Source of the DNA: an uncultured Parabacteroides sp.
Lineage (GTDB): Bacteria > Bacteroidota > Bacteroidia > Bacteroidales > Tannerellaceae
Assembly: GCA_900552465.1 (NCBI GenBank)
Contig: URZO01000006.1
Span: forward strand, 1 to 64,000
DNA length: 64,000 nucleotides
Direction of reading: 5' to 3'
Below, piece by piece: positions 60,349 through 64,000 of the stretch. The notes beneath the pieces were generated by a model that had not been told where the DNA came from, searched no databases, and was given only the letters and a program-made list of their open reading frames with translations. A program made the position numbers and the translations under genes. Numbering within the stretch: position 1 is the first letter of the stretch; each line of letters opens with the position of its first letter.

Positions 60349-62055
60349 TTATTTCTCGCAATCATCCTTGTGCAAGCCTTTGCTCAGGCGCATGGCGCAG
60401 AAGTTCGGGCCGCACATCGTACAATATTCGCCATCCGTTACGGCACTGTCTTTATAGTATTGCAGGGCGCGTTCCGGATCGAGCGACAGGTTGAACTGAT
60501 CTTTCCAGCGAAACTCGAAGCGAGCTTTGCTCAGAGCATTGTCTCGAACTTGTGCGCCGGGATGTCCCTTTGCCAGGTCGGCTGCATGGGCGGCAATTTT
60601 ATAGGCGACAACACCTGTGCGGACATCTTCTTTGTCCGGCAGCCCGAGATGTTCTTTCGGGGTGACATAGCAGATCATCGCCGTCCCGTGCCAGGCAATC
60701 TGGGCGGCTCCGATTGCGGATGTGATGTGGTCGTAACCCGGTGCAATGTCTGTTGTCAACGGGCCTAACGTATAGAACGGGGCGTTATGGCAGGCATATT
60801 GCTGTTCCTTCATGTTCTCCTGGATCTTGTTCATGGGGACGTGGCCCGGTCCTTCGATGATGACCTGCACGAATTGATTCCAGGCTATTTGAGTCAGTTC
60901 ACCCATCGTGTGGAGTTCGGCAAACTGGGCGGCATCGTTTGCGTCATAGATGGAACCCGGACGGAGGCCGTCGCCGATTGAAACGGCGATGTCATACATT
61001 TTCAGGATTTCGCAGATTTCGGCGAAATGGGTATAAAGGAAGTTCTCTTCATTATGAATCTGCATCCATTTAGCCATGATCGAGCCTCCGCGCGAAACGA
61101 TACCGGTCAGGCGTGTCTGCGTCAGTTCGACATGCTTTTTCAACAGGCCGGCGTGGATGGTGAAGTAGTCGACGCCTTGTTCGGCCTGTTCAATCAGTGT
61201 GTCCCGGTAAATCTCCCAAGTCAAATCTTCGATCTTTCCGTCCACTTTCTCCAATGCCTGGTAAATAGGAACTGTTCCCATCGGCACGGGGCAGTTGCGA
61301 ATGATCCATTCGCGTGTCTCGTGGATGTTGTTGCCGGTTGAAAGATCCATCAGTGTGTCGCCGCCCCATTTGCAACTCCATACGGCCTTTTCGATCTCTT
61401 CGTTGATGCCGGAGGAAAGGGCGGAGTTTCCGATATTCGTGTTGATCTTGACCAGGAACTTCCGGCCGATGATCATCGGTTCGGCTTCCGGGTGGTTGAT
61501 GTTGGCCGGGATGATGGCACGTCCGGCAGCGATCTCCTTGCGCACAAATTCGGGCGTGATGTAAGATTTCAGGCCAAGCGCTTCGATCTGCTGGTTTTCG
61601 CGGATCGCCACATATTCCATTTCGGGGGTGATGACACGCCGTTTCGCATAATACATCTGGGTGATGTTCTTTCCTGCCTTGGCACGATAGGGCAAATGGT
61701 GCTTCGGGAAACGGATGGCGTCTAATGACGGGTCTGCCAAACGCTGCCGGCCGTAATCGGAAGTCAGTTCCTCCAGGCGTATAAGGTCTTTGCGGCCTGC
61801 ATACCAGGATTCGCGGATACGGGGAATGCCGTTCTGCGTGTTGATCGTGATTTTAGAGTCGGAGTATGGACCGCTGGTGTCATACACGATTACGGGATTG
61901 TTCTTTTTATGAATCAGTTCTCCGTCTTCACCACGCGTGACGGTATCCAGAATCTTGATCTTGCGCATGCCTACATTTATTTTGTGGATGCTACCGGGCA
62001 CATAGATCTTTTCCGATGAAGGATACGTAATGCGTATTCTGTTTTTACTTGCCAT
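60349..62055 (-). CDS. thiC: Phosphomethylpyrimidine synthase ThiC
   Basis: A 568-residue radical SAM enzyme converting AIR to HMP-P in thiamine pyrimidine synthesis. It has SRGGSIMAKWMQIHNEENFLYTHF and LRPGSIYDANDAAQFAEL, plus the C-terminal FeS motif CTMCGPNFCAM. Start chosen at 62055, since the upstream 13 codons of the longer ORF lack family resemblance. It is last of four thi genes and ends 4 bp from the HU-like gene's end, so those two are convergent. Confidence 0.96.
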   Translation of the reverse strand: MASKNRIRITYPSSEKIYVPGSIHKINVGMRKIKILDTVTRGEDGELIHKKNNPVIVYDTSGPYSDSKITINTQNGIPRIRESWYAGRKDLIRLEELTSDYGRQRLADPSLDAIRFPKHHLPYRAKAGKNITQMYYAKRRVITPEMEYVAIRENQQIEALGLKSYITPEFVRKEIAAGRAIIPANINHPEAEPMIIGRKFLVKINTNIGNSALSSGINEEIEKAVWSCKWGGDTLMDLSTGNNIHETREWIIRNCPVPMGTVPIYQALEKVDGKIEDLTWEIYRDTLIEQAEQGVDYFTIHAGLLKKHVELTQTRLTGIVSRGGSIMAKWMQIHNEENFLYTHFAEICEILKMYDIAVSIGDGLRPGSIYDANDAAQFAELHTMGELTQIAWNQFVQVIIEGPGHVPMNKIQENMKEQQYACHNAPFYTLGPLTTDIAPGYDHITSAIGAAQIAWHGTAMICYVTPKEHLGLPDKEDVRTGVVAYKIAAHAADLAKGHPGAQVRDNALSKARFEFRWKDQFNLSLDPERALQYYKDSAVTDGEYCTMCGPNFCAMRLSKGLHKDDCEK

Positions 62056-62069
62056 TGTATTGTATGTTT

Positions 62070-62807
62070 TTATATTTCTGAATCGTCTCTGCAAGGGTCC
62101 GGCTTGTGTTTGTTGATCTCCCTGATGAAACGGCGCGTTTCTTCCACCGGATCATCGGCATTTATGATCGCTCCGGAGACGGCAATTCCTTCTATTCCTG
62201 TTTCCATCAAAGGAGCAATGTCTTCGAACTGAATGCCACCGATGGCAAAGATAGGAATTTTGAGACCGGCTTCCCTGTATTGTTCCATGATTTTTTGATA
62301 TCCTTCCAATCCCAATACGGGACTCAGGTTCTTTTTTGTCTCGGTAAAACGGTATGGGCCCAAGCCTACATAGGATGCACCTTCCCGGTCCGCTTCCAGA
62401 ATATCTTCAAACGTGTTCGCCGTTGCGCCGACGAGGAAAAGGTCGTCCAATCCTTTTTCCACGATGATCCGCCATGCTTCCGATACCGGCATGTCGTTTT
62501 TCCCCAGATGGACGCAATGGATACCGGCTTTGATTGCCATTTCCAGGTTATCGTCCAGGCAGCAGCAACAATCGGTGTCGCAGTCGAACAAGGTGAAGTG
62601 CGCAACTTCTTTGGCGACTTCGAGGTTCAGATTGTCTTTCATACGGAGCTGAACCCAACTGCAACCGCCTTTGGTTACCATCTTGATCTCATCCAGCTCT
62701 GTATATTTTTTTGTACGATGCGTGATGAACATAAGTCGGTTCTGGCCAGTGAAACAAGCGTACCGTCCTCTGCCGGAATAGCTTTCCAAATAATTGTCTA
62801 AATCCAT
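62070..62807 (-). CDS. thiE: Thiamine phosphate synthase ThiE
   Basis: A 245-residue TIM-barrel protein. Family motifs include GGCSWVQLRMKDN, the phosphate-binding IHCVHLGKNDMPV, VGATANTFEDI and PIFAIGGIQFEDI. ThiE joins HMP-PP and HET-P. The N-terminal ~25 residues (MDLDNYLESYSGRGRY...) extend beyond typical ThiE, and ATG at 62732 is an alternative start. The Cys-rich DCDTDCCCCLDD segment is unusual. It overlaps the upstream thiE paralogue by 10 bp, so translation is coupled. Confidence 0.9.
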   Translation of the reverse strand: MDLDNYLESYSGRGRYACFTGQNRLMFITHRTKKYTELDEIKMVTKGGCSWVQLRMKDNLNLEVAKEVAHFTLFDCDTDCCCCLDDNLEMAIKAGIHCVHLGKNDMPVSEAWRIIVEKGLDDLFLVGATANTFEDILEADREGASYVGLGPYRFTETKKNLSPVLGLEGYQKIMEQYREAGLKIPIFAIGGIQFEDIAPLMETGIEGIAVSGAIINADDPVEETRRFIREINKHKPDPCRDDSEI

Positions 62808-63397
62808 GCTTGTAGTTTTTTATATTGTGTGATAATAAAATCCAGTTTGTCTGTCGATGGATGTTCTCCCCAAAGTGCACCCAGTACGGCCGCTCCCCCG
62901 AAACGTAAAGGACGGAGCAACGGGAGAGTAGTGAGGTCTATGCCGCCAAGGGCGATAACCTTCTCGTTGATGATTCCGGTATCGGATGCCTGCTGCAATG
63001 TTTCCATCGCAAAACCGTTTCCATATCCTTCTTTCGAGATGCTCCGGAAGATAGGACTCAGGAACAGGTAGTCGAGTGTCTGATAGCGTTCGATTTCTTC
63101 GATGGAATGGCAGGAACGGCTGACCGTTCCTTTGAAGCCGGATGGCGCCAGGTTGTTACGCCGATTCAGATGTACGCCTCCAAGATCATAATCTGTTGCA
63201 AGGGAGAAGCAATCATGGAGTACGATTTTCGGATAGTGCACAGCCGGAATTCGATCCAGCAGTCCGCGCAATTCGTCTATCTTCCCTTCCGGCTTACGCA
63301 GATGGAGAGATTGCATTCCTTCTTCGAAAAGCCGGGTGAGAATGATATTTTCTTCCGGAAAGAAGTCTGGCGTTGTAATTATAATCAGTTTCTTCAT
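62798..63397 (-). CDS. Second ThiE/TenI-like thiamine phosphate synthase paralogue
   Basis: A 199-residue ThiE/TenI family protein from ATG 63397, which overlaps the thiD stop. Motifs are MQSLHLRKPEGKIDELRGLL, VLHDCFSLATDYDLGGVHLNRRN, CHSIEEIERYQTLDYLFLSPIF and ALGGIDLTTLPLL. TenI members isomerise the thiazole product, whereas ThiE couples the rings. This shorter copy is more divergent than its neighbour. An in-frame start at 63580 lies inside thiD and is rejected. Confidence 0.85.
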   Translation of the reverse strand: MKKLIIITTPDFFPEENIILTRLFEEGMQSLHLRKPEGKIDELRGLLDRIPAVHYPKIVLHDCFSLATDYDLGGVHLNRRNNLAPSGFKGTVSRSCHSIEEIERYQTLDYLFLSPIFRSISKEGYGNGFAMETLQQASDTGIINEKVIALGGIDLTTLPLLRPLRFGGAAVLGALWGEHPSTDKLDFIITQYKKLQAWI

Positions 63398-64000
63398 CCT
63401 TCTATTTTTATAAGCGGAACGGGTGCAAAAAGATGGTTCATAGGTCCGTGTCCGTGTCCGGTTTGCACATCGGCTCCGGCTTCGAGAGCAGCTGTTATAT
63501 ACTCTTTTGCCAACTTTACGGCATCCGGTAATTCTTTTCCCAAAGCCATATAGGCAGCAATTGCAGAAGACAGCGTGCACCCCGTGCCATGTGTATTGTG
63601 TGTCTGAACAGTCGGAGTAACCAGTCGGAGAGGAGCTGCATCCTGTGTAAACAGGATATCGGTCCTTTCATTTCCTTCCAGGTGACCGCCTTTCATCAGA
63701 ACCGAACGGCATCCCAAGGCTAATAGTTTTTGTGCTGCTTTTTCCATGTCTTCCTCATTCCGTATCGGCATGCCCGACAGGAAAGCCGTCTCATCTAAAT
63801 TCGGAGTTACTAACGTGACCCGATGGAACAAATCATTCACTATAATTCGGATTGTATCGTCTTCTATCAGCTTACTGCCGCTTGTCGAAATCATTACAGG
63901 GTCGAGAATCACCTTTGAAGGCGAGAAACGGTCGATTGCACGGGCTACAATTCCGGCAGCTTTCCGGTTATGCAGCATTCCGATTTTTACGGCATCGATC
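63394..64000 (-). CDS. thiD: HMP/HMP-P kinase ThiD (partial)
   Basis: The coding frame enters the window with IDAVKIGMLHNRKAAGIVARAI and so lacks its N-terminus. Family motifs include VILDPVMISTSGSKLIEDD, LVTPNLDETAFLSGMPI and the anion-hole THNTHGTGCTLSSAIAAYMALG. ThiD phosphorylates hydroxymethylpyrimidine and its phosphate. Its stop overlaps the start of the TenI-like gene by 4 bp, supporting a thiamine operon whose start lies outside the window. Neither edge includes a TPP riboswitch. Confidence 0.95.
   Translation of the reverse strand, partial: IDAVKIGMLHNRKAAGIVARAIDRFSPSKVILDPVMISTSGSKLIEDDTIRIIVNDLFHRVTLVTPNLDETAFLSGMPIRNEEDMEKAAQKLLALGCRSVLMKGGHLEGNERTDILFTQDAAPLRLVTPTVQTHNTHGTGCTLSSAIAAYMALGKELPDAVKLAKEYITAALEAGADVQTGHGHGPMNHLFAPVPLIKIEG

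Noticed and set aside
60349..64000. TPP riboswitch
   Set aside because: No THI-box consensus was seen; the operon start lies beyond the window edge.

Overview
The window looks like chromosomal DNA of a Bacteroidales bacterium, most probably Parabacteroides or a close Tannerellaceae/Porphyromonadaceae relative (genus is inference). Support: Mfa1/Mfa2-type fimbrial lipoproteins, a SusC/SusD pair with a glycoside hydrolase, many lipoproteins with Bacteroidetes-style lipoboxes, the 50-residue DUF4295 protein behind rpmB-rpmG, BACON-domain proteins, and promoters of the Bacteroides type (-7 box TAnnTTTG). I saw no rRNA, tRNA, transposase, prophage or CRISPR array.

Layout. 1-5.3 kb (minus): fimbrial operon with Mfa1-like major subunit, Mfa2-like anchor and two further lipoproteins, the last cut by the window edge; a helix-turn-helix regulator is divergent at 5.7 kb. 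6.7-19.6 kb: nitroreductase, GT-C membrane glycosyltransferase, rpmB-rpmG-DUF4295, then dnaN, DnaQ-like exonuclease, alcohol dehydrogenase, coaBC, DUF4835, recN, two unknowns, rlmB-like methyltransferase and ridA. 19.7-25.1 kb: ygiQ-GNAT-small protein operon, mdh, and ispE-methyltransferase. 25.5-32.6 kb: small polysaccharide utilization locus (susC, susD, GH2). 32.7-39.0 kb: NCS2 permease and a complete polyamine ABC transporter (potABCD) with a HAD hydrolase. 39.1-47.3 kb: lone fimbrillin-like lipoprotein, queuosine-precursor transporter, DUF2490 protein, LytTR two-component pair, ClC channel, outer-membrane barrel and ThuA-domain protein.

47.6-59.3 kb (minus) is the accessory island of most interest: a putative divergent sigma factor, a zinc-finger membrane anti-sigma factor, an outer-membrane protein, a BACON/EF-hand/LRR lipoprotein, a BACON/FGE-fold lipoprotein, a caspase-fold protease, a transglutaminase-like protein and two LPP20-type proteins, the last with a DUF4384-like half. 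All except the two regulators carry signal peptides or lipoboxes, so this looks like an envelope-facing protease/adhesin system under dedicated regulation. Related copies of an ~80-bp element lie at both ends. 59.7-64 kb: HU-like DNA-binding protein, then thiamine genes thiC, thiE, a second thiE/tenI paralogue and partial thiD.

The most unusual non-coding signal is a set of intergenic arrays built from short inverted motifs at near-helical spacing: 22-bp GTTTC/GAAAC arrays at 3.65 and 19.6 kb, a TGCCA/TGGCA array alternating every 11 bp at 41.0 kb, a 21-bp GAC-N3-GTC array at 59.6 kb and a 40-bp, five-unit palindrome array at 25.2 kb. Their core sequences differ but the architecture is shared.
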